Shown here: positions 33,900 through 47,877 of the stretch, in pieces
Position numbering within the stretch: position 1 is the first letter of the stretch
How the letters are laid out: every line of letters begins with the position of its first letter
DNA from: Diphasiastrum complanatum
Lineage: Eukaryota > Streptophyta > Lycopodiopsida > Lycopodiales > Lycopodiaceae
NCBI GenBank assembly: GCA_029204225.1
Contig: CM055096.1
Location: forward strand, 47,871,079-47,935,078
DNA length: 64,000 nucleotides
Reading direction: 5' to 3'
The notes under the pieces: generated by a model
The model's input: only the letters and a program-made list of their open reading frames with translations
What the model was told of the DNA's origin: nothing
The model's database searches: none
Made by a program: the position numbers and the translations under genes

Positions 33900-36800
33900 A
33901 AACGAGAGAGAATGGTGCTGATTCAGGAGGTTTTAAGCAATTGCTTGTACGAATTTGTCCATATACTGCTGCATTGCAGAATACTCTATTTTGTCTATGC
34001 TATTCATTATGGGGGCAATATTTTGCAATAAAACAAAAAATAGGATTTCTGTCACATCAAGTATATGGATATTCTTTTGAGGGGCTCTTTTGAGCTTGTT
34101 CCCTATCTTTAAGAAATCAATCTGTATCATGATTCATAAGTTCGAATGAATAGAAAGCAGGTTCATGAATAGAAGAATGAGCAGTCAGAAGCAGATTTGC
34201 AACCATTTGCTGAACGAACTTGGAAACCTCTTTTGCTCAGCAAAGGCGTACTGTAGGGAAATTTAGCTGAGTTTATTGTACGATGTTGTAACAAAATATG
34301 AGAAAACTTGTGGAGTCTGCATTTTAACAGCCAATGCATTTCTTCTTCAATTGCTGAAACTATTCTTAGTAAGCATACATAAATCCATAGCTGCCCATTC
34401 CGAAACTGAACATGTTTTGGAACTTGACCTAAATTTTTTTTTCTTTTCCAAAAGGCATTTTCAAATATCAAATGCATTGTTTTTTAAAGTTTAGGTTTTT
34501 GTTCCTTCGTTTGAAAGAATTTTATATTTCACAATTTCATAACAGGGAATGAAAAAAGTGGAAGAGGGGGGGGAACACACAATTCAGGCTATTTTTGCCT
34601 TATTACTAATAATTATTAATTGTAGCTCAAATAGGCTTTGCCCATATTGTAACTATTGAGTATATTGCCACATAAAATGAGATTAGTCAGCTGATTAATC
34701 TGTGTCAAATCACCACTCATTTTGAAAGAAAGAGGCCCTTTTTGAGTCCAAAAGAGCAATGGTGTGAGAATCTATTGGTGGTTAATAAGCTTGTTTACCT
34801 TTCTTTATGGATTCCAAAGGCACAGGCTAAAATCGAGTAATTTGTAAAGAGATTTTGTAGTAATACAATAAATTTGAAAAGAACTTATGATAGATATCTG
34901 GCTACCTTTGCACATTAGCTAAAAATGCTAGTTTTTTAGTAGTTGAAATTTTTATACGATAGAGATGAGCCAACAACAAAAAATTGTGCACTAGGTTTAT
35001 ACATCATTCATAAAACTTGTAAATTAGTGAAGCGATATGCTTTGAACCCAAAAATGAAAGTGTCATCTTCCAAAATTTTCATAATCTATTACAGTACTCA
35101 AAAAAGCCTTCATTGTTACTTCGTAAAATGCCTCACAAAGCATACCAAAGTATACATTCCACTTGCTATATGGAAATTGTTTTTATCCTTTGCTAAAATA
35201 TTCTATTGCAAATGCCAAAAATAATCATGATGATTTCCAATTTCAGATTCTAATTACCTGGCATTGAATGATCCAACTCCTAAGAGACCATTTAGTTTTT
35301 TCTATGAATAAATGCACCAGGGTTTTTCTATTTACTTGGAGGTCAATTCCATCATCAAGAGAAAAAATCAAAGAGCAATTATCAAAATGTTACAAAAAGC
35401 ATCTTCACTGCAAGCCTAAAGCTCTGATACCACTATAAAGATCGACAATAGCATATATTCACTATTGATTGGGAAGGTATACATTTCGTCTTTGATTATC
35501 TCCTTTAAGATAACTTTAGTGAATGACAGATGGTTATAAAAGAGTTGAAATCTTGTTAATTAATGCAAAAACATGTTATTTATTTCATTCTTATATACAA
35601 TCAATGTTGGAAAAGGTTCGGCACTATAATCAAAACCAATAACAAACCCACTTATGCCTTTTACTTGTGCATAAGTGCTATTCATCTAATATTGCATGCA
35701 ACACTTTGTGGCTTTGCATCAAATAGCTACATCAATGATATGCTAATACGTATATTTCTAAATCTTTGAAAGTGAGTGGTTTCTCCGCAGACAAAACATC
35801 TCTTTTGAAGTGCTGAAGGAAAAATGGCGGATTCAAAAAATCGAAAAAATCGAATTTTTGTACTTTCTGATTGTCTGTGTCCAGAAATGCAACAAGCGAT
35901 CGCGGTGGGTTTCTGGAACGTGGTGTGTCAGATTGCACAAGTCTGAAGGATCAACAGGAGCATTTTGAAGTGATTTAAGATTTGATAAAGAAAAATCTGA
36001 AATGCGAGCTTGGAAAAATGAGAAATGCACGATAGCAACCAACCAACCAAAAGCGATTCAGAACTGAAAAAGTGTGTTGTAAAAACAAGTTCTGTGGATC
36101 AAAATGCAAGAAGATTATCAAAAGCAAACGACACCAATGTTTATTGATTGGTCTCGTTCTACTTCAATGTTTGATACCGCATCTACTCAACATTTGCAAT
36201 AGGATCTACTCACTCTTTGCATCAATTCCACTCAGATAGCAGCAGATTCTTTTTCTCGCTCCTACACTGGCAGCGCTGGAATCTACTGGCTCTACTTCTC
36301 AATGACTAACACACTGGTCCTCTATCTAAATCTACTCAGTGATAACTCTCATTCTGTCTGACAGAGGGTCAGCATGGCAGGGCTTCACGAGACTACAAAT
36401 CAGTTTAGCTATAGTTCAGTCTCAGAATCTAATTTTGTAGTATAAGAGTGTTGTACCCGCTTGTCAATGGCACAACAATGACCTGATTCAAAACCTTATT
36501 TGACAATGGTAGCTTATCTTGGACAGTGATCTTATCAGGACTCGATTTTCTACTGTTCTACAGTTCTATTTCGGATCGATTCATTATTGCTTACAGACTG
36601 TAGATTATTGCTAAACTAAACTAAGCAAGAACATGGAATTAAATTAAATCTACTCCTATTGAAATCAGAGAATCAACATCAGCTCAACAACTTCTAAACC
36701 AAAGCAATGGAAATCCTACAAAGTGCTTCCTACAACTGTCACTCAACAGTTGTAAGAAGAACTTCTCAGGGAGTAGAAACCAGGAGACATCAGAAAACAA

Positions 36801-37149
36801 TGTAATGGTAGATCAATCTCCAAGTCCTACACATCTACCTGATACTAATTCCAAACCAAACTTTAAGAGAAGAAAGCATCAACAAGCACATTCATACATC
36901 AATTCCCAAACAAAATGCATGAAGATGGAGCATGGGAAGAAATGCAAGTAGAATGATCTTCAATTAACAAAGCAACAACATTTCAGTACAAATTAAATGC
37001 TCTAGAACTCGAGGAGGAGGCTCCTATCTATACCCACGAGATGTAGAACTTAATTGCATAATATTTTGGAGTCCACCTCTTGCAACAGAGTGAATCCCAA
37101 TTTGTAATAATTTGAGTTCCACCTCTTGCTAGATAATAGGAGTCCTTGA
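33900..37149. other. 3' flank of the hydrolase gene and intergenic debris
   Basis: An AATAAA at 34027-34032 is a plausible poly(A) signal. Beyond it the sequence is AT-rich. A primer-site-like GCTCTGATACCA (TGGTATCAGAGC on minus) stands alone at 35421-35432, perhaps the last trace of a copia element. No gene was recognised. Confidence 0.45.
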
Positions 37150-39104
37150 CCATGACAGAGGGAGCAGAATCCGAACAGTCAAACGAAGACGTTCGAGCTC
37201 CACATCAGTTGAGCGACGAATCAGATGAAGAAATGTTCGCAAGCCTACCCGCTGCTAGAACTCTTATAAAACGAGATGGTTCCGGATCTAACCAAAGAGA
37301 CAAAGGCAAGAGCATTGCAGTACCAGAAGAATCTCCTAGGAGATCAACGAGAGAGCGAAGAGTGCCAGCAAAATTTGTGCCAGGCAGCTCGGCTTCTACA
37401 TCCGCAGAATTTTGTGGATTCAGTGACAAACCACAAACATTTGAGGAAGCCATCGACAGTCCATAGAAGGACAAATGGATCCAAGCCATGAATGAAGAAA
37501 TCGAATCCATGAAAAAGAATGAGGTATGGACACTGCAACCAGTGCAGAGAAATGAAAAACAGTACAATGTAAATGGGTTTACAAACTCAAGTATGGACTA
37601 AATGGAGATGTTTCGAGATACAAAGCCAGACTTGTAGCGAAGGGTCTTTCTTAGAAGTATGGCATCGACTATACTGAGACCTTCTCTCCAGTGGTGAAAC
37701 ATGCTTCCTTACACCTACTATTTGCATATGCAATTTCATACTACCTCAAGATTCACATCGTTGATGAGAAGACAACATTCCTACATGGTGAATTAGACAA
37801 AGAGGACTACATGGATCAACCTCCAAGTTATATCTCCAAATCACTTCCTAACTATGCATGCCGAATGCACAGGAGTATCTATGGTCTGAAGCAATCAGCA
37901 CGACAATGGTATAAGAAGAAAGATCAAGCTTTGAGATCCTTAGGATTCGGGCTATTGAATGTCGATTCCAATGTTTATGTGAGAATCATAGATGGGGAGA
38001 TCATCATTGTTGTTGTGTATGTGGACGACACCCTAATAATATGTAGAAGCGAAGGCCTGATTGCAGGAGTGAAGAATGAGATCTCGAAACATTTCGAGAT
38101 AACAGACTAGGAGAAGCTAGATGTTATCTAGGCTTGTAGATTGACTGCGACTATGACGAAGGAAAGCTATACCTTCATTAGTCAAGGTACACCCAAAAAA
38201 TCCTAGATGATTTCAGGATGACAGATTTCAAAGGGGCAAATACCCCAATGCTTGCAAGGACAAACCTGACGAACAAAGATTGTTTGAAGATAGAAGAAGA
38301 GCAGGAGACGATGCAGCACACGTCTTACAAGAGACTGATCGGATCTTTGATGTATCTAGCAGACAACACAACCCCGACATTGCCTATGCCATGTTTTGAA
38401 TGAGTCAATTCAACACGAATCCAGGCTTAGCACACTGGAAGATCGCAAAGCGAATCTTACAATACCTTCAGCAGACGAAGGATTATGGGCTGTGTTATTC
38501 TCGTGATGTAGGTTTCCAGATGCACGCCTATAGTGATGCTAGCTGGGCATCTCTCAAGGACGACTGTTAAAGTGTCTCAGGAGAGTGCACCATTGCAACA
38601 AACGTAGCAATTCTCTGGGTCGACAAGAAGCAGACCATTATAGCTCAATCATTCTATGAAGTAGAATACGTTGCAGCCACGAATATGGCCAACGAAATCA
38701 CATGGCTAAGACAGTTCCTTGACAGACTGGGTGAAACCAACCAAGAGCCACCGATTCTGCAGATGGACAATACTTCTGCAATTCACCTGACGAAGGATCC
38801 CGTGTTTCACTCAAGGATGAAACACATCGCAATCAAGTATCACTTGATAAGGGACCTGGTTGCTAGAAGGGAATTGACGACCAGCTTCATTGGCACGAAG
38901 CAAATGGTGGTGGACATCTTCACCAAGGCCCTAGACAAAGGTTTGTTCGATAGGCAGAGGGAGCTAAAGAAACAAATTGTTTCTGGCCACAAAGCTATGA
39001 TAGCTTTAGATCTCAAGGCAGAAGAGAAACAAGCGAGCTGTGTGGTCACGAACAGAAAAGCTTCGACGACCGAAGACATGAAGCCGATGGTCAAACGAAC
39101 ATGA
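37150..39104 (+). pseudogene. Decayed copia pol (Copia-E): integrase tail, RT, RNase H
   Basis: Fragments in three frames follow the copia order. They are the integrase C-terminal tail (SPRRSTRERRVPAKF), the RT start (DKWIQAMNEEIESM), IVDEKTTFLHG, IYGLKQSARQWY and YVDDTLIICRS (to about 38110), GANTPM...YKRLIGSLMYL (38218-38403), and RNase H (MDNTSAIHLTKDPVFHSRMKHI, FTKALD). Stops at about 37465, 37605-37655, 38110 and 38400-38570, together with frameshifts, show it is dead. It belongs to another copia lineage than Copia-A/B, judged by the different RNase H end (TKALDKGLF). No clear LTRs flank it; 39280-39750 may be an LTR relic. Confidence 0.85.
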
Positions 39105-40100
39105 ACATGGACACGGACACGAACACGAAGATAAAAGGTTTGTGGACCCAAGGCAACCAAATGACAAAGCCAAAGGCACAAGAAGACACGAAGACCCAAA
39201 CGACGACGGATCTCTACGCGTGAAAGGATAGATGAGATCGCGGAAGTACCAGGAGGACGTCATCCTCCGAAGACTGACAGGATACCATTAGGACGTGCCT
39301 AATCAGCTGTTCTTCTAATCTCCTAATTTGCTAATTGTGTCCTCCTCTCTACGTACATGTAGATCATGATTATTAATTATGCAATTGTAGTAGACTGGCA
39401 TATATACCAATGTAAGCTGAGCATTGTGTAGCCAGTAAGCTAAGGTCCAAGAAGTCCACTAGTAAGCGTGACAAGTTTTGATTCGCGAAAGACAGAGTTT
39501 CTTTCGCTCTGACGCATTGTGTGATCTGTCACAACAGCACTTAAGGAATTCTCTGATAATGCAGTAGATGTTTTATGCAGAAGAGTTTCTTGTCTTGAAC
39601 ATGATCGAATGCTTAATTGTCTGATAGTTGTACGTTTGTAATCAGCTGGATTCAATCTTATTCCGCACACTAGTTTTTACCTTATCGAATGCATAAGTAA
39701 ATGCTACGTAGTCAACAGTGTTTGTCCTCACTTTGGAGGATTGTAGATCCTGTCACAGAGGGCAGTAGACCCGAGGACAGAATCAAATTCCATCTGGTTT
39801 TGTTTCTGTGAGAATCTCAACTGTGGGTACCAAAAGAAGAAACAATTCATGTCTAGGTACCTACTGCAGCCAAACCACCCAACTAAAGAGAAATTGAAGA
39901 TTAAACCTCAATCAACGTCCCCCCTAAGTCACAACGATTAAATACAAGAGAGCAGGGATTTTTGGCAACTAAATATCCGAATTTGAAAGTGGAGTAGGCC
40001 GAGTTTTGTTGGTATATATAAATGCTAAAAGCCTAAGGATATTCCTTCCAAAATTCTTATCCATTATTAAACTCATATTAAATCACTAATGATTCTCCTC

Positions 40101-40193
<93 letters not shown>

Positions 40194-40799
40194 GTCAAAC
40201 ACCGTGCGTTGCTCCACATGTCATGATTGGAGTGCCTGGTTCGGAATGATGAAAAAGAGGACATGAAAGATGTTATTGGCTTCACTTTTCAGGCTGAATT
40301 TCTACACAAGGTGAGGATTAATATAATTATGAGTTGACCATTAGAATATTAACTTCTTGATTTTGCAATGTGTTCTTGAAATGAAATAAATCATTTTACA
40401 AAAAAGTAGTGTTGAAGGAATATTCACTTTGTCAAAGATTCAATAGGATGCCATGAAGACTAAATCTAGACTAATAGGGGAGGAATGAAAACTTACATAG
40501 ACGGAACCTGGCAGTGAGAGACCAGAAGCGCACAAGGGCCAATTTGGTGCCAGATAAAGAAGTGGAGAGATCACAACCAGTCCACCAAGTAGGGGTAGGA
40601 TGGGAGAAAGATGCTAAGCATGTGACCATTCTAATCACGCATTGAGGGTTTCCAAAAGAATCGGCCATAGTTGATGGAGGATTCGGAGTGAATATCATTT
40701 TCTCCATGCTTTATTGCATAATGGTTAAAACCTTCCAGCAAATTCTCCAATCAAATTACATAAGGAGAGTTACTTACATGCTCAACAAAGTACACCAAA
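39105..40799. other. Intergenic, with AT microsatellite
   Basis: 39280-39750 has LTR-like composition (GCATATATACC box) downstream of Copia-E. The rest shows no gene. The minus frame at 40471-40707 matches nothing known to me. Confidence 0.35.
40104..40190. repeat. (AT)n microsatellite, 87 bases
   Basis: Uninterrupted alternating A and T, about 43 units. Frames across it are artefacts. Confidence 0.97.
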
Positions 40800-42410
40800 A
40801 GTAGCTGAATTTTGTTTCGAGCTTGATTTTGTAGTCTTGGACTTGCCTGATTCGTCCCACTCCTATAGTGTCCTACTAGATAGATCGTGGCTAAGAATGT
40901 CCCAAGTTCTTCACGACTGGGGACAAAATCGTATTGTCCTGCAGAATTGTGATTCTGCAGTTAAGATCGATTCCGATACCTAGATTACAAAGCCGATAGA
41001 CCAAAGAGCTTGTCATATGTGATGATTCACAAACCGATGTGGTAAATTGGACCAACGCCTTAGCTACGGTGGATTGTCTTCAGTTCGATGTTTCATCAAC
41101 TGAGCAAAGCGAAGGTTTATCGTAGATCCATTTTCTAATGAAGACGATATCCCAATCAAGAGGTTAGCACAACCAGCGAAGAAATCTAACAAAGGCCATC
41201 AAGAGTTTGTTTCGTTTTTCATGATGAGCCTAGAGGCTATACCCCAAGAACCACTGCAAGGAGTCTGTAGTGAGAAAGAAATAGAAGATGTGTGACTCCT
41301 GAGGAAACGGGCTTCATTTTAGAGGAATGTCACAATTTCGCCTGTGGTGGACACTTTGCTGGTCAACTAACAGGTCAAAAAATCTTAAGAGCAGGATATT
41401 GGTGGCCAACATTATTTAAAGATGCACATGCTCATGCTAGAGTTTGTGATATTTGCCAACGTATAGAGACCCAGCTAAATCGGACTAGCTCCCTCATCCC
41501 CATCCAAGTTCAAATACCATTCAAAAAATGGGAGATTGACTTTATAGGTCCAATTCATCCAGCATCTTCATTTCGAAAGCACTACATTATCGCAACTACA
41601 TACTACGTCACTAAGTGGGCTAAAGCAAAGGTAATGCCTAAAGGAAATGCCAAAGAAATGGCTCGATTCCTATTAGAACAAGTCATTAGTAGATTTGGAG
41701 CTCCTAGAGAACTAATTGTGGATCAAAAAACCCACTTTCTGAACAAGATCATAGAGGGTCTGACAAAAGAACTACTGATTAAACATCAGAAAAGTATTCC
41801 TTATCACCCTCAAGCAAACGATCAAGCCGAAAGTACAAACAAACAGTACATGTCCATACTGCAAAAAACAATAGCCGAAAACAAGATAGACTGGGATAAT
41901 AAGCTATATGCTGCTTTGCGGGCTTACAATGTAACCTACAAAGCTAGTACAAATCACACTCCCTTCTTCTTGGTATATGGACACGAATGTGTCCTGTCTA
42001 TTGAAATAGAACTGCCAACTTTAAGACTGGCTATGTCCACAATCTAGGTAAAAAAGAATTCATCCAATAGCATATCAATGTCTTACAAGAGTTGGACAAA
42101 CAACGTTTGACCTCTCTGATGCGTCAAGAAACCCATAAATAATCATGAAAACAATGCATGATAGAAAAATCCCAAATTACAAGTTTAGCCAAGGACAGCT
42201 AGTCTTGTATTATGAAACAAGGCATGAGCTAATGCCTCAAAAATTTGGCATGCATTGGACGGACCATATGTGATAAAAAAAAGTTGTATGACAACAACAC
42301 AGCTAAGTTAGCTGAAATAGGAGGTAACATGTTCAAAACTCATCTAAACGTTGACAAAATTAATGTTGGATTCCTATCCTCTCCATCCGTATCTTTCTTC
42401 TAATCTAGAT
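40800..42410 (+). mobile_element. Ty3/gypsy pol relic (Gypsy-1)
   Basis: Degenerate sequence upstream (FVVLDLPDSSHSYSVLLDRSW, then MMSLEAIPQEP) looks like decayed protease/RT-RNase H. It leads into an integrase frame at 41292-42047, followed by more broken integrase tail to about 42410. No LTR was identified. Confidence 0.65.
41292..42047 (+). pseudogene. Gypsy integrase
   Basis: About 250 residues. An HHCC zinc finger is present (H..., GGHFAGQLTGQKI, YWW, CDICQR). The core has WEIDFIGPI (first D) and ANDQAESTNK (E). The second catalytic region reads IVDQKTHFL where a D-N-G type motif is usual, so the pocket is altered although a D remains. The frame is open, but neighbouring pol sequence is broken, so it is a remnant. 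Confidence 0.85.
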
Positions 42411-43433
42411 CCATTCTCTAACTGCTGTAATACTTGTATTGTCACATATTCTGGAGAAATACACACGTATTCTAACAATCTACAGAAATACAAAGAAATT
42501 CGTGATAGATTCCTAACGACACAAAAGTGTTCGACCACCTCAGCTATTCGGCATTCGCCACGTCGAACATTTCGGTGACTTTGACTTTCGACCACTCAGC
42601 CATTTTTCCACGTCGACTATCTATCACCTCGAATGTTTTCTATTCAACCTCGACGACTATTCGGCAACCTTGACTAATCGAGCTCACAAGCTAGTCATAT
42701 GTAACTCTCAAGTCGAGTCAATCAAAAGGCGGCTCAACCGTACCATCATCACGATCGGGCTGGATCTCCAACAGACTCAGATGCTGTCTGAAAGCGACAA
42801 CAGCACATAGCTGAATGCTCTAATTTGCAATGTATAGATTAACCATTCTTTTAAGTCATTTGTACAAATACTCATCAACTTATCAGTTGTGAGGTTAGAA
42901 TCTTAAATCGAACATTGAAAACTTAGAGGGTTGAATCAGTGATTGAACATCCAGAGCACAATGGTTCTGTTCTTTCTCTCTATTACTACAGAGTATTGTC
43001 TTAGAAAGAACGCGACTCTGCCTGCATTCAGACTGTTATCATTCACGACTAATTAATATTCGTTCCATAATTTGAGTCGTGTATGTTTTGATTGAATGCT
43101 TATTTTATTCATGTTCAAATAGATTCATGCTCGCATATAAATTATTCGTAGATTAAACTATTCATGGGACTGATAGCATAAGTTGATTTTGTTGTTCTAA
43201 TCATTGTTCCTAGATGCTTTATGCTTCCGCACATAAAATCTAAATCTATAACTCAGTGAATTGTGAATGGCTATGGAATTGAGTCTTTCGATCTAGTGAC
43301 TTTGAAGCTGTGATCAAGTAAGACAAATTTTGATTCGTTCGAATCTAATTAGAATACAATAGAAATAGTTACATGTATTGAGGATTTCACTCATTTTTCA
43401 CTGATACGACGCGCATTGCCTCAAATCCCAACA
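42411..43433. other. Probable LTR relic upstream of Copia-F
   Basis: Repeated CGACCAC/TTCGGC words at 42530-42670, then AT-rich sequence ending CCCAACA directly before a primer site. The beginning of the LTR was not found. Confidence 0.4.
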
Positions 43434-44993
43434 TGGTATCGGAGCTATCTCTTTGTTTAATTGATACCAACATGGTATCAGAGCTTTAGCTTGGTATCGA
43501 AGTGTTTAGATATTATCATTAGAACATACATTATCGGAATAATATAGTGTAGACTTTTGCAATAATTGTTTTCAATCATGCAATCTACTATCTGCATACA
43601 CTCATCCTGAAATTCCAGATGGATTCGTAGCCACAGTCTGCTCTAATGGTAGACAAACTTGATGATTCAAATTACCACTTGTGGAAATTCCAACATGAGA
43701 GTAGTACTCATGGCCAAAGAACTTTGGGAAATAGTCGATGGAACCGAACTAATTCACAGTGTCGATGAGCAAGCCATTTCCAAGTGGAAGTTTGACAACA
43801 ACTCACATGCAGAATCGATGTATAACTAAAGGCCTCCCTGACAGCAAAACCCCTCATGAATTCTGGACAGGATCCAAGCCTTCATTGAAGCAATTGAGAG
43901 TATTAGGATGCACTGTCTATGCTCATGTCCTAAAGGACAACGGAAAGAAACTAGATGAGCATTCGTTCAAAACTATTATTGATGGCTATTGTGCTTATGA
44001 TGGAATGTATAGACTGTACAATATAGAAACCTGTAAAGTTTTTACTAACAGGGATGTGACTTCTATAGAAGATCAATTTATCGATTTGAAGGGCAAAGAC
44101 CAAATGCAGTCTACAATTTTTGCCCCAACAACTGATTCTTTTCGGAAGACAATTTCTATTCCTTCTAGTAGTCACCCTATACAGTCAGACCCAGAAGAAG
44201 AAAAAGCTGCAACTCAGGAGCAACCAAATCAACCGACACAAAGTCAAGTTTCGCAGCCAGAAACTTCAATTAGAAGATCAGCTCGAATTCGAACTCAGCC
44301 TGTCTGATACATTAATGAGTTCACTCACTATTCTATTCAGGAGCCAACCATAGTTGAGGAAGCTATGTCACAAGTAGATTCGGATCTCTAGAAAGAAGCA
44401 ATGGACAAGGAGTACAACTCGTTGCTAAGGAACAACACATGGACTGTCACCGAGCTACCAGCAAATAGAAAAGTAATCGACTACAAATGGATCTTCAAGA
44501 TCAAATATAATGTGGATGGCAATATCTCGTCTCGTGTCAAGAAATTCTCACATATTCCCAATATCAACTACTTCGAAACTTTCAGCCTAGTCGTCAAGTC
44601 AAAGCACACATCAATTCAACTGCTACTTTTGTATGTTGTTGAGGTACACCAGATGGATGTACAAAGAGCATTCCTCAATGGAGTTATTGAGGAGGATATC
44701 TATATGATCCAGCTACATCCTCAATGGTTGAGAAGATCAGATTTGCGAACTCCATAAGGCTTTGTACAGCCTGAAGCAATCATCCAGAGCGTGGTTCCAT
44801 CGAATCAACACATTCTTAATCGAACATGGATTCGAACCTAGCTCTGTAGACTGTAATGTATATTTCAAAGATGTAGATCAATTCTTTGTCATCATCACAA
44901 TCTACGTGGATGATACGTTAGTGTTCAGCAACAATATCGGACTAAGATCTCATACCTCATTTTTAGCAGTTGTGTTTTTCATAGACCTCGAGT
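43434..44993 (+). mobile_element. Decayed copia relic (Copia-F)
   Basis: Primer-like sites TGGTATCGGAGC (43434-43445) and TGGTATCAGAGC (43473-43484) precede a few gag codons (MVDKLDDSNYHLWKF-like). A deletion then joins to the integrase C-terminus at about 43795. The 3' end is lost near 44993, inside RT. Confidence 0.7.
43759..44993 (+). pseudogene. Copia-F integrase tail and reverse transcriptase
   Basis: Segments read KTPHEFWTGSKPSLKQLRVLGCTVY (split by a changed frame nearby), RRSARIRTQPV, then RT KEYNSLLRNNTWTV, VHQMDVQRAFLNG, YSLKQSSRAWFH and IYVDDTLVFSNN. Stops at about 44305, 44390 and 44757 break the frame, and a short deletion removes the KARLVAKG region of RT. Truncated at the fingers/palm after YVDD. 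Confidence 0.85.
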
Positions 44994-46849
44994 AAGAGGT
45001 TTAAAGAGCAATGCTTTGTTTTGTGAGTGTATTATGATCTTGGTGTGAGAGTTATTGTCTTAGAAAGAGAGAAATGGCAAAACCAATGCTTTGTGTGTGT
45101 GTGTGTGTGTGTGTGTGTGAGCATAAAAACCATTCTTTGAGTGAAGGTGGATGAATTGAGACATTGGTGGATAAAGGGAGTATTTAGTGTGTTTGGGTGT
45201 GTATGTTGCTCCATCACTTTTCTTTGTGAACCTCTTAGAACCCTTTCTATATAGGGATCCTCATAGCCATATTCTCTCAATAGAAAAGAGATGTTAATAC
45301 GATGTCTAATGGGTTTGAATGAGAGTGTGCAAAGTGTATCAATGGTTGCTTAGGTTCACTTCTTAGTTGCCCTTTGAGAGAAATTATATCCATAGTTCGC
45401 TGATATCTACATCAGAAGTATCAAACAACACTCTCTTTTGGATTACAAATGATCCAACTACATGTCCAATGGAATTCCGGCCATATTGAAGCATGATCAA
45501 CACGGTGCCAGCCATGCATTCTGGTCTATGGAAGGGGGCATTCCTAGTAGCAGTCAACAAATTTCTAGCTGACAAGTTGTGATCTGGCAACCCGTGCCTA
45601 GATCAATCCTCTGGCCACGCTTCATTGACCTCCAACGCAATTTTAGAGGACCACTCCTATCAAGATCTCCAGTTCTGTGCCTATCTATCAACTTCTAGCA
45701 CTGACAGAGGAGTCTAATGAAGACCATTTTATTCTATAGCACACCGCACTTCAAAAGTTCTAGTATTCATGTCAATAGTTTGTTGTCTTGAGGCAACATA
45801 ACTTTGTTCGAAATCCTAGGCAGAGTGACCATCGATGCCCACAGCTGCAACCTATTCCTGAGTCAGTGGTAGTGAAGCATTAATCATCAAAACTGACCTG
45901 TTTTCCAACGTTGACATAAATACATTTGAAAAAAAACCATCGGTGCAGGATCGTTGCTTCGGCAACTGGTTCATGACCGTATCTTTTCAACGTATGCATG
46001 GGAATTCCATCAGTAATGGTCAACTATGCACTCTACTTAACACGTACTTGTTATTCCCTATTCTCTTGGAATTAGCAAACGTATAGTTTTACCAAAGTAC
46101 GTAGAGAGTGTGTTGTTTCAGTTTTCTGATGAGTGAAATGATGTTGTTTATGCATCACAAGTTGTTCTTTATAGTTACAAAAAGTCAATTGCTTTACGAA
46201 AGTACGTTTAATGATGTCATCATGAAATCTAAATTGAGCTAGTATGCAATTGTCTAACTAGCTGAAACATTACATTCAAATCGTTTTCATAATCATTATG
46301 GGTACTATTTGCAATGGGCTTGACCTCTTTGACCTCTTTGAAACACGAGAGCATGCAGTCCACCGAGCATGGCCTAAATACGCCATCTTGGTTAAGTCTC
46401 ACTATAGAATTCGCCGGCTTCACTAAGGCTAGATCTCATCAAGATCAGTCCTCCAGCAACTCCGCGAATTCTATCTCAGAGATTTTTTCTGTTTTCTATC
46501 AGAAAGTCACATTTTTTTATATTCCCTATCTGCCAGTAAAACCTTTGTTTTAAAAATCGCCATCCAGCCTAAGAAATCGTTCTCAGTGAGTACAAATTCC
46601 TTGTCCTATCCGCGAATTCTAACAATACAAATTTTTTTTCAAAAATATAAAAAAAATCAATATTTTGATAGACAGAGCTCCTTGTCAGAATTCGCAAGTG
46701 TTACAGTTCGATTTATCTGCCTCCCACGATTTCTCAGCCTATTCGCGAATTCTATTACGGCCAGAAAGACCAATCTTTTTGTCCTACACTCTCCATTCTA
46801 CAAGCAAACTGTTTTTTTACCAAATACAGTATTGACCTAATCATCTGTA
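44994..46849. other. Intergenic, with TG microsatellite and repeated GCGAATTCT words
   Basis: A (TG)14 tract lies at 45092-45119. At 46450-46760 the words CGCGAATTCTA/CCGCGAATTCTA occur three times, with a variant GAATTCGC; this stretch may be the leader or LTR of the gypsy gag that starts at 46876. No gene was seen. Confidence 0.45.
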
Positions 46850-46875
46850 TTGTTACTCTCCTCCACACTCTACAT

Positions 46876-47688
46876 CATGTCTCGTGACTGTGCTGAATCT
46901 TCCAATCCGACTCCTCCACGACTAGAACGCAGAATTCCGCGTATCGATGCACCAAAGTATGATGGAGAATCTGACCCAGTCCGATTTCTCCAAGACTTTG
47001 ATAATGCATGCCGTTTTTATGGAGATACCTCTGAAACTAAAAAGCTTCGCCTATTTCCCATGGTACTCTATGGAACAGCCAAGGAGTGTATTTGAATCTC
47101 GAAGCTCCTGACCTTGTTTCTTGGACCACCCTCAAGGACGCTCTCGTCAAGCGTTTCAAGCCATCTAAACTGACTCAGAGCCCATTTATTCAAATTACTC
47201 ATATCAAGATGTGTCGCAAAGAGTCTGTTCAAAACTACATTGAGTGTTTTAAGCGTCTCAAAGTAGAATGTGTTGATGAAAATATCACCGAACGTATGGC
47301 CATAGAACTGTTCTTGGTTGGATTGCCAAAAAACATCCGTCATGAACTCAAACCAGTTGACCTTTATGATCAACTTGAAGATGTGATGACTGATGCTATC
47401 CGTGAGGAAGACGAAGGTTCCGACGATGACTTTGACCGTCGTGAAAAGAAATCTAAGAATCGGGACCGTCCTAATCATCCGAAGTCTGACAATATTGCCC
47501 AATCTTTTGAACTTCTACATCAAATGGAAACTTGGAAAAAAGCTCAACAATCTCATATGGATAAACTCACTGTCGATTTCCAAACTGCCATGAAACAGAT
47601 TGTTGAAAAATCCTTTCCAGCAAGAGAAAATGTCTGGTGTCCAATCTGCTCACAGCATCACACTGCTAATGAATGCCCTCAACTATGA
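46876..47688 (+). pseudogene. Ty3/gypsy gag (Gypsy-2), frameshifted
   Basis: Starts MSRDCAES at 46876. The capsid-like part reads PKYDGESDPVRFLQDFDNACRFYG and TKKLRLFPMVLYGTAKE, then the frame shifts near 47090 and continues with WTTLKDALVKRF, SVQNYIECFKRL and IELFLVGLPKNIR. It ends with a zinc knuckle CPICSQHHTANEC at the C-terminus. Pol is missing: the sequence after 47690 is broken and runs into an LTR-like block. Confidence 0.8.
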
Positions 47689-47877
47689 AACCATTTTTCA
47701 ATAGCCACCAGACCCACCATCTATCGAGCATACCACCCTTACCCTCCACAATAGCCTGTGCCACGACCAGCGGTCTACCAACCACGACCAACTGCACCAA
47801 ATCAATACCCATCACCACGTCAACATTTTGTCGTTAATCAACCTGCCCCACAACACGTTGTCCATTATCTTGATCCG

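Noticed and set aside
40073-40285. Frame with long Ile-Tyr repeat
   Set aside because: It is translation of the (AT)n microsatellite.
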